The translations under genes and the position numbers were made by a program. The notes below the pieces were generated by a model. The model was not told the origin of the DNA and did no database searches. It saw only the letters and a program-made list of their open reading frames with translations. A DNA stretch of 64,000 nucleotides from Symbiodinium natans (lineage: Eukaryota > Sar > Dinophyceae > Suessiales > Symbiodiniaceae): the NCBI GenBank assembly GCA_905221605.1, contig CAJNDS010002487.1, forward strand, positions 147,501 through 211,500. Direction: 5' to 3'. Of this stretch, positions 1-11,954 are shown in pieces (positions within the stretch are counted from its first letter, which is position 1; every line of letters starts with the position of its first letter).

Positions 1-120
1 CCGCCTCATATCAATGATCATGACCCTCCGGGCTTCGAACCGGGCGAAGGCCTTAAGCCGTTCGCCGCGCCATGCCGCCGGTCGGCCTATACTGAACTTG
101 GGAACCCTAGCAAAAGCATC

Positions 121-250
121 GGTTTTTGCTGGCAGGGTTTAGGGTTTAGGGTTTAGGGTTTAGGGTTTAGGTTTAGGGTTTAGGGTTTAGGGTTAGGGTT
201 TAGGGTTAGGGTTTGGGTTTAGGGTTTAGGGGTCTAGGGTTTTTGCTGGC
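121..250. repeat. TTTAGGG array flanked by 13-bp direct repeats
   Basis: GGTTTTTGCTGGC precedes the array (121-133) and recurs right after it (238-250). The array contains standard and shortened units (TTAGGG, TTTGGG). Confidence 0.75.
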
Positions 251-1061
251 TTCTTAGGAATGGCAGCGCCCCCAAAAATCAAAAATAGTTCCCAAGAATC
301 CCTGAGCTGCGGTTAGCCCAACCACAGAGGCAAGAGCCACCGGGAAGGCGGGGGCGATGTCTTCGATCATGCCGGAAACCCTAAACCTGAACCCTAAACC
401 CTAAACCCTAAACCCTAAACCCTAAACCCTAAACCCTGAACCCTGAACTCTGAACCCTGAACCCTGAATAAGGCCCCAAAACAGCACATAAGCAAAACTT
501 AGGATAGGGATATCCCATATAAACCCCCTTATAATGAAGCCCAATAAGGTAGGGACATCCCTATAAAATGCTTTTGCTTATGTCCTTTTTGGGTCCCTGA
601 ACCCGAAACCGAAAACTGCTCACAGCCGGAGAAAGCCAGCGGCGCGCGGGTCATGCAATGACTGGGCACGTGCCTTGGAAGCTTGCGGGGGCGTAGCTGG
701 GTAAGAGGCTTCAAACCTGACGTTGCGTGAGCCCCTAAACCCTAAACCCTAAACCCTAAACCCTAAACCCTAAACCCTAAACCCTAAACCCTAAACCCTA
801 GTATCTAGGGGTTCTACCTTGGACAATTAAGGTTTGGGTTTTTGGGGTACCTTTTTCAGGATCCCCTAAGGGGCACATAAGGGGCATATTAGGAGTATAG
901 TAAGGGGGAAGCTTTAGGGGTACAACCTCAGGGAAACGAGTCTTCATCCCTTGATAGTAGGGCTCTGACCGGTTTAGGGCTTAGGGTTTAGGGGGTTTAG
1001 GGGTTTAGGGTTTACGGTTTAGGGTTCACAATGGTTTCAAACAAGATGCTCGAACTAATAC

Positions 1062-1150
1062 AGGGGCCCTGAATAATCAGAATGGGGCTTTGGACCCATA
1101 CAGGGGACCCTAAGGGAATACTGCTAGAAATTATTCCGACCTCTATATTA
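1062..1150. mobile_element. MITE-like family L copy, diverged
   Basis: AGGGGCCCTGAATAATCAGA to ATTATTCCGACCTCTATATT. Confidence 0.65.
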
Positions 1151-1560
1151 ACTCTAAACCCTAAACCCTAAACCCTGAACCCTGAACCCTAAACCCTAAA
1201 CCCTCTCAGGGTGCTGCAGGGAGCACGCGTTACAGGAGGCGCGGGAGGCCGACGCTTGCATGAGACGCACGATTCATCTGGAGGTTTACGAAAAGAGGGT
1301 TTAGGTTTTGGGGTTTAGGGTATAGGATACCCCTCGTTATACCACAAATAGAATACCCCTTAAAGGGACCCCACGGAAAGGCGCCTAATTTCGGAAACCC
1401 CCATATGCGCTGTGCTCAAGGAAGTTTCTCTTGAGGTTTGGGGTTTCGGGTTTTGGGAGTTTAGGGTGGGTCCAAACAAGTGACCTGCCGGGTTGTCTAA
1501 CCCACAAGCCAGCCGTATATCAGGAGGCCCCTGGAAACAAACAGAATACCAGATCCTACT

Positions 1561-1643
1561 GAGAGGCTCATGGGTACTTATTAGTAGGGTTATAAGTAGG
1601 GTAACCATGGTTATAACCTTACTTAGGGACTACCTTCAAGTAG
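1561..1643. mobile_element. MITE-like family H copy, shortened
   Basis: GAGGCTCATGGGTACTTATT to CTACCTTCAAGTAG; part of the right arm is deleted. Confidence 0.7.
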
Positions 1644-3250
1644 TAGGCCTCTGAGAGGGGCAAGCAGCGGCAAGTGGGGCAGCAGGGGGGGAAAGGAGGA
1701 AAGGGAGGGTTTCGACACCACCGGGGGTTCGGACTTCGAATGAGGGTTCATGTGGCTCACGGGATTCAGGGCTTCTGGCTTCCGCTGAACCACAATTCCC
1801 AAATCCTGTCGGAAGGAGGTGTTACTCAGAGATTGCTTTCGACATGAGCCCCAGCCTCTCCCGATAGACGATGTACCTGAGACGGGCCGCACGAAAGTTG
1901 CGAAGGTCGGCAAAGCAAAAGCAGACACCCCCAGGGCCCGGAGACCCTGAGGTCTTCCAAACTTATGGCTCTAAAACACTGACATAGCAAGGCTTTGCTA
2001 GACCTGTTTTTTAACCAAGCAACTACTACACAGCACGGAAGGAACAAAAGCCAGCATCCCCAAACCTCTCTCCAGCCTCTAAGCCCCAACCCTAAACCCT
2101 AAACCCTAAACCCTAAACCCTAAACCCTAAACCCTAAACCCTAAACCCTGAACCGCCGCCAGGCTGCCACGAGAGGGCCTGGCCAGTGAGGTACAGGAGC
2201 GACTCCATCGTCTCAGCGTGTCGGACTCTCTGAGCCCCTTTTACCCTTTTGACTCCCCACCCCCCCCCCCCCTTAACCAGGGTTTCCCCCCCAAACAAAA
2301 CCAACACGCCGGCCTAGAACACGCTGAGCATGTAGAGGTGAATCCGCCCACGCCAAGATCCCACAGGCCCTATACAGGCCCCAAGAGGGGCGCTCTAGGG
2401 CTTGGAAACCCTAATCCCCGAACCCTAATTCCAAACCCTAAACAACATACCCTAAACCCCAAACCCTAGATCCGAAACCCTATCTCCTAAACCCTAAACC
2501 CTAAATTTCAGGGAGCTCTTGCCAAGAAGCGAAGATCGCCCGGGAGGTAGCCATGAGCCTCTCGCAAAGGACGCTGAGGCCCAGCGTGAGGATCACCTCG
2601 CGGGCGGGAGAGAGATAAAGAGAGAGAGGTAGGATTGGGGGCTATGAGGGTTTAGGGTTTAGGCGTTTAGGGGTTAAAGTTTAGGATTAAGGATTTAGGG
2701 TTTAGGGTTTAGGGGTTAGGGTTTAGGGTTTAGGGTTTAGGCGTTTGAGGGTTCGGGTTTAGGCGTTTAGGGCTGCGGGCCGAGGGTCGAGGGTGTTGGG
2801 TCTAAGGCTTACGGTTTATGAACACAAAAAAGGAACCATGCTTGAGAGAACTGCCCCATTTTCACTTCCGAGAGGTCCTGCACCCAACCATTGACCTCAA
2901 AAAATCTGGAAACCGTCTTGCCCCTGTCGCCTGACCGCCATGCCCCCAAGGCACTAGCCACCCATCGCCCCATAAACCCTACAGGCCCTAAACCCTGAAC
3001 CCTAAACCCCAAACCCTAAACCCTAAACTGCGGTAGAGTTTCGGGTGCAGGGCCCTCCCCCCACAAGAAGGCTCTTGAAGCAGGTGCACACACCCTAAAA
3101 CCCTAAACCCTAAACCCTAGCCCCGATATCGCAGCACGGGTGCATAGAAGAGGTGCCCGAGGAAGGCATACGGCTTCCAGTCCTCCGCTTCATTTTGGGA
3201 TTATAGGGTTAAGGGTTAAGGGTTTAGGGTTTAGGGCTAGGGGGTTTGTT
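1643..3250. repeat. ITR cluster 2
   Basis: CCCTAAA arrays at about 2091-2150, 2400-2512 (degenerate), 2984-3030 and 3091-3122; TTTAGGG at 2647-2820 (degenerate) and 3205-3243. The spacer 1645-2090 has overlapping short ORFs on the minus strand with no recognisable content. A poly-C run lies near 2258-2273. Confidence 0.85.
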
Positions 3251-4080
3251 CCAGGTTGATGGTTTTTCAACATGCTTTGGTCTCAAGTTCGAACTTCCTT
3301 TTGATGGAGCTTTCGGAAGCCGATCTCTGTCCGAGGAGGGAGAGGCACGGCATTCTTGCGTGTTTGCCTGCGTATGCTCATCAGGCCCTTGAATGCTCGC
3401 AATGTCCCACATCACTTGCAGGATCCCCTACTACAAGCGCGTATGCTGTGTCAGGGCTTTTTTTGGGAGTCCTTGGCTGAGCTGACAGTGAAGTTTGCAG
3501 TCCATGGGCTACATTGGTTCACATACCCCCGGACCCTATAAACCCTAAATCCTACATCCTAAACTTCGGACACGGCGGTTCTCTACTGAAACACCCTACC
3601 CTCCCTTCCCCAACAAGGCTTGGGGGAGGGCTGCGTGATGATACGTGTCCCAGGCGCCAGGTAGAAGTGGCTAAGCAAGAAGAAGCCGAAGGAGGTGAGG
3701 AGGTTGCGGAGACCTTACTTTGAATTTCTTGCACTTTTGTGAGCGGGCTAGGGATGTCGGATGTTTAGGGACGCTTAAGAGTTTAGGGCATGGGGGCTTG
3801 CCATCCACCTTACGTTACCCAAAAAAGTCTGCAAAGCCGCCGAAATCTAAGTTTGAGGGCCCTTGTTGGGATCGAGGACCACATTACCTCCTTTCATCTA
3901 CATGTCGACGGACGAGTGTATGCAGGTGTTGGTACTTTGGTTCCTTCTTGGGACAGGCCACTAAGGTTGGGGCGCCGGGGCTTCAAGGGATTGATTCATG
4001 AGTGCGGGTGGCGGCGTTCCGTGCAATCGCTCTTTCATCTTTCGGGCTGGCCTCAGAGTCTGTATTGGTGGGTTTTTAAG
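3250..4080. other. non-repeated spacer, no gene recognised
   Basis: About 830 bp almost free of heptamer arrays. Several ORFs of 60-100 codons overlap on both strands, none with a recognisable motif. It ends in a short TTTAGGG piece near 4080. Confidence 0.5.
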
Positions 4081-4231
4081 GTTTAGGGTTTAATTGGGAT
4101 TTAATTAGGGCTTGGGGTGGTAGTGGAAGTCTATTCTAGTCCGGAATGTTCGCTGTTGAAGCCGCCCCACCCCCACCCGCCACATTTGCCCAACCCTGAG
4201 CCCATTTGCCCTGGAGCAGCCCACCCCGGAC

Positions 4232-4418
4232 CCATTGAGGCCAGCTTCCCCGAACAAGGAAGTAAGGGGAGCCCTAAACCCCAAAACCCTAAAAACGAAA
4301 AACCCTAAACCCTAATCCCTGATCCCTAAACCCTAAACCCTAAACCCTAAACCCTGATCCCCAAACCTTAAACCCTAGCCATTGAGGCCAGGATTCCCCA
4401 AACCAGGAAGTAGGGGGT
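4232..4418. repeat. CCCTAAA array flanked by ~38-bp diverged direct repeats
   Basis: CCATTGAGGCCAG... with the following AGGAAGTA block occurs at 4232-4269 and again at 4379-4418, differing at a handful of positions. Between them is an irregular CCCTAAA array (4270-4376). Confidence 0.8.
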
Positions 4419-6280
4419 GTAGGTCGCCAGTTCATCCCACTCTTCTTTCATCTCCTGTAGGAATTAGGGGTTTGGGGTTTAGGGTTTAGGGTTTAGGGTT
4501 TGGGGTTTGGGGTTTAGGGGTGCTTTCTATCCAGGGCTTAAAGCCGCAAGGCTACATCAGCACCCTGCAGACGACCCCCACCCCCAAAAACCCTATGCAC
4601 CCTGAAAACCCCAGACTAGTATCACTCTCACTCTCGTAAGAGCCACAAGAACCGCCGATCCAGTCTGCGCCAACCCTAAACCCTAAACCATAAACCCTAA
4701 ACCCTAAACCTCCAACCCTAAGGCCTAAACCCTAAAACTCTAACACTCTAAACCTCCATAAGGGCCTTGGCTTCGGGACTTTTGTAACGGCCTCAGGTCC
4801 AGAAAATCCTCCCTCGGCAGCGCAGGACCTTGAACCCCAGACCTTGGGTGGGTTTAGGGTTTAGGGTTTAGGGTTTAGGGTTTAGGGGTTTCGGGTTTCG
4901 GGTTTCGGGTTTAGGGTTTAGGGTTTAGGGTTTAGGGTTTAGGGATGCTCTTCCTAACCCAGTGGCGACTGTTGTGAGCGGAGGACGCCTCCATGGCACC
5001 TAAGGGAGCTCACCTCCTTCTTCAGAGGTTGCTTAGGCCAGACTGACCCAACCCTAAACCCTAAACCCTAAACCCTAAAACAGAAAACAACAACCCAAGC
5101 GCCCGGAGCCTACAGGACATCTCAAAGAGCATGAACCCCAAAAAAAGCCCTTCGCTCTTTTCGCCCCCCCCTCCAACCCCACCCATCACTCTCCCCCCTC
5201 CCCCCTCCTCCCCCCCCCCCCTCCCCCCCCCCTCCCCCCCCCCCCTCCCCCGCCCCTCCCCCCCCCCCCCTTCTCGTCCAGGAGGAGGTGCTCGTTGGAA
5301 ACCTGTGCGTGGGAGCAAAGTTTGCGAGGGTTTTTTTAGGGTTTAGGGTTTAGGGTTTAGGGTTCTAGTGTTCATGCTTTAACTAGGAATGGTTGAGAGG
5401 CGACGGCTTCTCGAGGCAACATGCGAGGGACCGGCTACGGGAATACACCCCACGGGCGCAAGTCCAGTCTAGCAGGAAAGTGTGCAAACTCCAAACCTTT
5501 AATGCTACAAGACATCCGAAATAAACAGGTCCCCCTTTTTTATTCTTAAGGGAACCCCCCGACCCCAAAAAAAGGAAATGAGGGCCGACTCCGGGCTCAA
5601 GTTCTTCCACTCTGAGCCCAGGGTTTAGGGTTTAGGGTTTAGGGTTTCGGGTTTAGGGTTTAGGAAGCCCCAATGCCTGCTGCGAGATCAGCTTCTCAAG
5701 GGAGTCGCTGTTCTCGATGTCCGAGTTGTCGCTACTGCGCGTGCGAGGAGGGAAAAAGAAGAGTCATACCTGCGGATATCCTACTAGTTGCTTAAGAACC
5801 CCGAAAAAACCGAAAAAATCTCCTTCCTTATTAGGGATAATATGGGGCTTGTTAGTTTTTACTCTTTTGGGCTTCTTAGGCAAAAATAGTAGTATATGCA
5901 CGTGTAAACCAACTCCTTCATACAAGCAACAACGCCTCGGGGTTTCGGGTTGAGGGCCTGGAAACCCCGAAGCCCTAAACCCTAAACCTAAACCCTGAAC
6001 CCTAAACCCTAAACCCTAAACCCTATAAACCCTAAGAGCCCTGGACCCAGATATCCGTGGAAATTGGGCTTGGGAGCATCCGGATACCTCGGCCTTGAGC
6101 ATACCAGCTCAGGCATCCAGTAGGCTGAGGAAGCTGGGTTTAGGGTTTAGGGTTTAGGGTTTAGGGTTTAGGGTTTAGGGTTTAGGGTTTAGGGTTTAGG
6201 GTTTAGGGTTTAGGGTTTAAGGTTTAGGGTTTAGGGTTTAGGGTTTAGGGTTTAGGGTTTAGGGTTTAGGGTTTAGTGTC
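4268..6280. repeat. ITR cluster 3
   Basis: Arrays at about 4270-4376 (C-rich strand), 4466-4518 (G), 4670-4760 (C), 4850-4945 (G), 5048-5083 (C), 5338-5365 (G), 5619-5668 (G), 5970-6033 (C) and 6137-6277 (G, about 20 units). A C-rich low-complexity tract (CCCCCTCCC type) fills about 5165-5270; Pro-rich and Gly-rich ORFs there are artefacts. Confidence 0.9.
5781..5893. mobile_element. MITE-like family J copy
   Basis: CTACTAGTTGCTTAAGAACC to TTCTTAGGCAAAAATAGTAG, 113 bp, AT-rich interior. Confidence 0.8.
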
Positions 6281-6605
6281 CTACAAACCTGGAAGTCTGG
6301 CAAAGATAATCACGGATCTGGACACCAGAAACGGAAAGTGAGCACGAAACACCATACACCATGGATTGGGGAGTTTCGGGGTGTGAGCCTTTTATGGTTG
6401 TAGGATTTTATTGTGATCCTCCTAGACGTCTGATCCTAAACCTCCACAGGAAATCAAAAAGGCCCAGGCCCTTCCGCTGTTACACTGTATGACTCGATGT
6501 GGCCGCTTCATACCACGTCACAGGACAGCTCCATTCTCAACCCCCGCCGAAAACGTTTAATCCGAAGTCATTGGAGCCTAAGCAAGCTCCCGCCACTCGC
6601 AACAC

Positions 6606-6715
6606 GGGGGTTTGCGAGAATAAGGGACCCCTCATATATAAGCCCCCGAATGGTAGGATCCCCTTATACCAAGGACCCCAAGAAGGTACCCCCTAATTTG
6701 GGAAACCTCCACATG
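6606..6715. mobile_element. MITE-like family K copy, reverse orientation
   Basis: GGGGGTTTGCGAGAATAAGG ... GGTAGGATCCCC ... AAGGTACCCCCTAATTTGGG. Confidence 0.7.
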
Positions 6716-6836
6716 CCAGCCAAACCCCCTGCCTGAGGAAAGTATCTGCAGCTGGGGGGGCCTGGCTTTTACCTCAGGCGCCCGTGGCGCACACAGCTGC
6801 TTGCGCACTAGCATTCAAGGCCCATGCGAGGAATCT

Positions 6837-8470
6837 AAGCACTAAACCCCAAACCCCAAACCCCAAACCCCAAACCCTAACAGGCTTGGAGCCCAGGGTT
6901 CTTGGAATTCTTTCCAATGCGACACGCGGCCGCAACCACGTGGAAGTGCCAAAACCAAGGGTTTTGGGGGACCTGGGTTTTTGGGGCTGGGGGCTCTATA
7001 GGCATCGAGAAAGGCTCTAGATGATTCATGGCCCGGGCGGATGTATCTTTCAAGGTGGGTCTCAGGCCTTGTGTGGCTACGGGGAGGTTGGAGACTTACA
7101 GTGGGATGTACTTCCAGAACCCCTTGAGCCGAATCGACCTTTCGGGCTCTTGCTGCAAAGCCCCTTCCCCTTATTGGGGGTGTCGGGAAGCCTACAACAG
7201 CAGGTTTGCGGTTCTTTTTTCGGTAAGGTTTTCAAGCTTCGGGGTTGACAAACCCGACCCACCAGACCCTAAACCCGGACCCCTAAACCCCGAAACCCTA
7301 AACCCTAAACCCCACTGGGTCTCCTGCCAGTGCCTTTCCTTTCGGTGGGTTTCCTTTCGGTGAAGCGCTGGACACCCGGAACCCGGAAGAGTGTCGACAG
7401 GCCTCAAGTTGGTGGTTTAGGGTTTAGGGTTTAGGGTTTAGGGTTTAGGGTTTAGGGTTTAGGGTTTAGGGTTTGGGGTTTCACCGATCCCGAGGGCCTA
7501 GCTACCTCCAGAGTCTATTGGGACTCCGCCAGCTCGGTGGCGCCCATGCGACGACATCATGCTGCTTAGGGTTTGGGGTTTAGGGTTTGGGGTTTGGGGT
7601 TTGGGGTTTAGGGTTTTGGGTTTTGGCTTTAGGGTTTAGGGTTTAGGGTTTAGGGTTTAGGTTTAGGGTTTAGGGTTTAGGGTTTAGGGTTTAGGGTTTA
7701 GGGTTTAGGGTTTAGGGTTTAGGGTTTAGGGTTTAGGGTTTAGGGTTTAGGGTTTAGGGTTTAGGGTTTAGGGTTTAGGGTAATTAACTCTCCAACTGGC
7801 CAGCACTTCGTTGCGGGCATCATCTTTTTGGGGCCCGACTGCCGTAGTTGAGGCTCAACTACCAGCCCAGCGCACAAGCGGAGGTGCTATTAGGACCCTA
7901 AACCCTAAACCCTAAACCCTAAACCCTAAACCCTAAACCCTAAACCCTAAACCCTAAACCCCGTCCAAGAGCACCAGAGTTGAAGAAGTCCTGGCCTTGA
8001 CGCTCGAAGTTCTCCGCGCTGAAGTTCGCCGCGGCGTCATCGATCGCCTTTGCCCCCCCCCAGGAGTCTTCGGGAGTCTTCGGGTGGGAGCCGGGTTGAA
8101 GGGTCCTGAGAGCGCCTGGGCCCTAAACCCTAAACCCTAAACCCTAAACCCTAAACCCTAAACCCTAAACCCTAAACCCTAAACCCTAAACCCTAAACCC
8201 TAAACCCTAAACCCTAAACCCTAAACCCTAAACCCCACCAAACTTGGAGGTTCAGGGTACTTAGAGCCCCAATTAGAACCCAACGGTAACTGTACTTATA
8301 AGCCCCCTGAGTCCCTAAGTCTTCTAAGGAGGTTGTAAGTAGACCGATATTTGGGGTTATAAGTACCTATGAACCTCCAAGTTGGGGTTTAGGGTTTAGG
8401 GTTTAGGGTTTAGGGTTTAGGGTTTAGGGTGTAGGGTTAAAGGTTTAGGGTTTAGGGTTTAGGGGATCCG
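6837..8470. repeat. ITR cluster 4, with long arrays
   Basis: CCCTAAA at about 6840-6882, 7275-7316, 7895-7960 and 8119-8235; TTTAGGG at 7414-7480, 7567-7782 (about 215 bp, the left part with TTTGGGG units) and 8386-8466. The spacer 6882-7275 shows nothing recognisable. Confidence 0.92.
8241..8384. mobile_element. MITE-like family H copy between inverted telomeric arrays
   Basis: AACTTGGAGGTTCAGGGTAC to ATGAACCTCCAAGTT. A CCCTAAA array ends about 5 bp to its left and a TTTAGGG array begins at its right end. Confidence 0.85.
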
Positions 8471-8582
8471 GCAGCCTACGCCTTTCCGACCTTCGTGTGT
8501 GCCGGGGGGGGGGTCTCAGTGAGGTTCGGTGCTCTCAAGGAAACAGAAATGAGCCGATTGATGAGCCCCTGACTTCACGCTG

Positions 8583-8690
8583 TAGTAATATAGGGGCCTT
8601 AATACTTAAAACAGGGTTTTGGGAGTTGTTATAGTATAATGATAAAGGAACCAGAATTATTCAACCGACCCCTATAGTAGTACTATTTGC
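8583..8690. mobile_element. MITE-like family L, reference copy
   Basis: Starts TAGTAATATAGGGGCCTTAA and ends CCGACCCCTATAGTAG; short inverted ends around TATAGGGG, AT-rich interior. Copies: 1062-1150, 9514-9620, 21103-21209 (interrupted) and 58533-58633. Confidence 0.8.
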
Positions 8691-8808
8691 TTAAGAACCC
8701 CAAAACTATGAGATAATAATCCCTGTATTGCCCTTAATTAGAGGGAATAACATTTTCCATTGTTTTTTTTTTTTTTTTTGGGGGGGGGGTTCTTAAGCCA
8801 ATAGTAGT
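8691..8808. mobile_element. MITE-like family J copy
   Basis: Ends TACTATTTGCTTAAGAACCC and GGGTTCTTAAGCCAATAGTA, with a poly-T/poly-G run inside the right arm. It directly follows a family L element. Other J copies: 5781-5893, 53809-53940, 53944-54048 and the 56205-56471 cluster. Confidence 0.88.
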
Positions 8809-8813
8809 GCAGT

Positions 8814-9050
8814 ATGCAGACTCGAGCGCTGTGTATGATCGCCCAATCGTACAACAACCCCTTCTCTACCGCGTCACAGAAGCTGCACGTCTTGCAAACC
8901 CGCTACACGCTCACGTTCACAAGCGAACCATTCCAAACCATGGAAGCCACTCAAGCGCTCTTCGCAACAATATCCGCCCACAACATGCCCAAAGGCCACC
9001 CTGCTCAGCTCGCCTTCATCATGTCCTCGAAAGGTGGCCGCACGCAGTGA
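8814..9050 (+). CDS. small unidentified ORF beside a MITE
   Basis: Seventy-eight codons with an unbiased, protein-like composition (for example MEATQALFATISAHNMPKGH), starting a few bases after the palindromic element at 8691-8808. An overlapping ORF of 112 codons in another frame is Arg/Pro/His-rich and less convincing. No family recognised; it may be an exon or chance. Confidence 0.2.
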   Translation: MQTRALCMIAQSYNNPFSTASQKLHVLQTRYTLTFTSEPFQTMEATQALFATISAHNMPKGHPAQLAFIMSSKGGRTQ

Positions 9051-9513
9051 TTGAGCAGCTCCTCCACGGGAACCCCGTGTTTCTTGGATCGAGGTCCGGC
9101 GAAAAGCCAGGGAGGATCTGCGACCCTCCGAAATGTAACCCCTAAACCTGAACCCATCCTTCTGCTGTGGTTACCCTAGACCCTGAACCCTAAACCTGGG
9201 GTTCCGGGTGGTTGTCAGGTTGTAGGACTCTTGTAGGATTTAGGAACCGTACACCCCAAACCCTAAATCCAAAACCCTAAACCCTTCAAGTAGAGGGGGC
9301 ATATCATCCCAGGTCCTTCTGGCAGGTCCTTGCCAAGACGTTGGCACCTCACCGCGCATCCGACGTCCGAGGCCCACTGCGCTACTTTGGTTTTCCGGTT
9401 TCAGGGTTTAGGGTGTTTAGGGTGTTCAGGGTGTTCAGGGGGTTTAGGGGGTTTAGGGGGTTAAGGGGGTTTAGGGGGTTTCGGGGGTTTTAGGGGGTTT
9501 AGGGGGTTTTGTC

Positions 9514-9620
9514 AAAAGGGGCCTTAATCATTAGAACAGTGTTTTGGGGGCCATTCTAGTAATAACTATAAAGTGACCATGAGGGAAAAATAAAAGAAAA
9601 TATTCCGATGCCTATATTAG
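9514..9620. mobile_element. MITE-like family L copy
   Basis: AAAAGGGGCCTTAATCATTA to TTCCGATGCCTATATTA, between two TTTAGGGGG arrays. Confidence 0.75.
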
Positions 9621-9808
9621 GGTATTTGGGTTTCGAGTTTAGGGGGTTTGGGGTGTTTAGAGGGTTTAAATTTAGCGGGCTTAGGGTTTAGGGGGTTTAG
9701 GGTGTTTAGGGGGTTTGGGGGGGGTTTAGGGTGTTTGGGGGCTTTAGGGGGTTTTAGGGGGTTTCGGCTGTTTAGGGGAGTTGGGGGGGGGGGGGGATAG
9801 GGTTAATC

Positions 9809-9898
9809 TTGGGATCCACTGACGGTCCTCAATAGGGATTATTGTACCCCCGATTCTAATCCCGAGTAAGGATTGTTAGTACAAGGGGAACATCCCAA
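9809..9898. mobile_element. MITE-like family A copy
   Basis: TTGGGATCC... to GGGGAACATCCCAA; the left arm has lost part of the G/C block. Confidence 0.8.
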
Positions 9899-11954
9899 CA
9901 AAACAACCCAAGACCCAAACCCCAAGAACAAAAAATTGAATAAATGCAAGTCGAAAGCACAAGGGACCTCAGAGCTCACTCTCATACGCACTAGACCCTA
10001 GATCCTCGCTCCAAGTTCCGTTCTTTGTTCGTTCCGGTTTAGGGTTTAGGGCTGCCGAGGGGCCCCGACCAGAACGGTGCGAGTTGAGATTTCGATTCAG
10101 GGTGCTCGTTTCTCGCGCTTTGGAGCGGAGGGCTGTGCAGATGTCAGAGGCTATGTGTACCCTAGACCCCACCCCCGAAACCCGAACAAATGCCTAAAGA
10201 CCCTGACCCCCCTAAACCCTAACCCCCCCGAATCCCCTAAACCCTAAAGCCTAAACCCTAAATCCCTAAACCCTAAACCTGTTTATATTAGGGGAAGCGT
10301 CCCCAAGGCTTCGTGTTTTGGAGCTGCTGGGCTCCGAGCAGATCGACGCGAAGAGCGCGAGCATGAAGTAAAGAAAGGAGACCTCTTGAGCAGGGTTTAG
10401 GGTTTAGGGTTTAGGGTTTAGGGTTTAGGGTTTAGGGTTTAGGGTTTAGGGTTAAGGGTTTGGGGTTTAGGGGTTGAGGGGTTTAGGGGTTCAGGGGTTG
10501 AGGGGTTGAGGGGTTGAGGGGTTGAGGGGTTGAGGGGTTTAGGGGTTGAGGGGTTTAGGGGTTTAGGGTTTGGGGTTTGGGGTTTCGGGGTTTAGGGTTT
10601 GCAGGTTCGCGAGATTTAGGGCATCCGCCACGTGAACTCAAGCCGCCATCCTGCCGCCAAGACAGAGACACGGTGGGGGGGGGGGGGGGGGGGGGGGGTT
10701 GAGCTTTCTGTCCCTAAAACCCTAAACCCTCAACCCTAAGCCCTAAACCCTATACCCATTGTTGGGGGTTCCTAAGGCTGGGAAATGTCCGCATCAGCCT
10801 TGAATTCACGTGCCAACGGTACATGAGGCAACCCACAGCCAGAGAGTAAAGGCGTAGGGCACTGAGCATCGACAAGTATAGGGATAGGGCTTATAGGGCT
10901 TGTGGGGTTATACAGCTTCTATAAGGCTTCTAGGGCTTATAGGGCTTCTGCGGCTTGTGGAGTGTTACAGCTTTGTAGGGTTCATAGGGCTTATCGGGCT
11001 TATGGGGTTTGCTTTACAGGTTTAGAGTCCGGACCTGTAAGGGCTAAGCCATCGTCAGAGGCGATGGCTTTGTGGCGCGAAGATTGGGCGAGTCAGCCCT
11101 AAACCCTAAACCCTAAACCCCAAACCCTAAACCCTAGATTGCTGAGATGCATGACTGGAACACCTACGAGTAGTTTTCCACTGGGAATGAGCATGGTTTA
11201 GGGGGAGTCGGCAGAGCGCTATGAAGCCTTAAACCCTAAACCCTAAACCCTCAACGCTGAACCCTAAACCCTCCCTATTTTGGGAATACCCACTTTGGGG
11301 GCTTCGAGCTTCAGGGTGTCATCCAGGGCTGGGTTCAGGGTTTAGTGTTAAGGGATGTTATATGGGTTTATGAGTGCCCTAATACACCCCTCCCCCCCCA
11401 AGAAAACACACACACACACACACACACAGAGCCTTATCATTATGGCAGGAGGGTACCGCCGGAATTGTTTGGCCATTGCGTCCAAAAGGCGCTAGTGGTC
11501 AGGTAGAACAGGACGTTCAGAAACTCAGTTGTATGCTCCTCGGGCGCATGCTTTCGGAGACGGCGAACTCATGTTCTGGTACAGTGTAGGCCCCTGCACT
11601 TGGCACATAGGTCCTCAACAAGAGGGCTTCTAGGCTAGAAGAGCTTGATAGAAGAGCGAACCCCGGCGTGCAATTATTGTTCTGGTGGACTCCAGCCGTA
11701 TGATTGCGGCACGCATGCTTTCGCAGCTCCAGCTGCTGCATGCTACGCCCTACAAGCTCTCCACTGAGGACCTTCTGCTAGACCCCAGACCCTAAACCCC
11801 AAACCCCAAACCCCAAACCCGAAACCCGAAACCCTAAACCCTAAACCCCAAACCCTAAACCCGAAACCCTGGCTACCGCCACTACTGTCCACTTGCAGTC
11901 CAAGAGCCGAAATGTGAAAGCCAAACCTCGGCAGCTCAGAGGTTCGTGTGGCTT

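Larger units (their letters stand above)
1..1330. repeat. interstitial telomeric repeat (ITR) cluster 1
   Basis: Arrays at about 134-240 (TTTAGGG), 370-470, 732-800 (CCCTAAA), 970-1031 (TTTAGGG) and 1150-1206 (CCCTAAA). Spacers are non-repeated; no coding or RNA gene is seen in them. Confidence 0.9.
9125..11880. repeat. ITR cluster 5, with expanded G-rich variants
   Basis: Variant units dominate: TTTAGGGGG at about 9397-9510 and 9640-9790, and TTGAGGGG at about 10490-10560 following a standard array at 10393-10450. CCCTAAA is at 10195-10280, 10713-10755, 11097-11136, 11228-11272 and 11785-11870. An AGGGCTTAT-type degenerate repeat runs 10880-11000. There is a G run at 10675-10699 and an (AC)n microsatellite at about 11406-11428. 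The spacer 11290-11780 has no recognised gene. Confidence 0.85.

Noticed and set aside
1-500. The window start as a true chromosome end
   Set aside because: The array at 134-240 is short, G-strand rightward, and flanked on both sides by unique DNA; a left end would read CCCTAAA from the first base.
5061-5346. Gly-rich (minus) and Pro-rich (plus) ORFs
   Set aside because: They translate a C-run tract.
11406-11428. (AC)n tract as a regulatory Z-DNA site
   Set aside because: A plain short microsatellite with nothing around it to suggest function.
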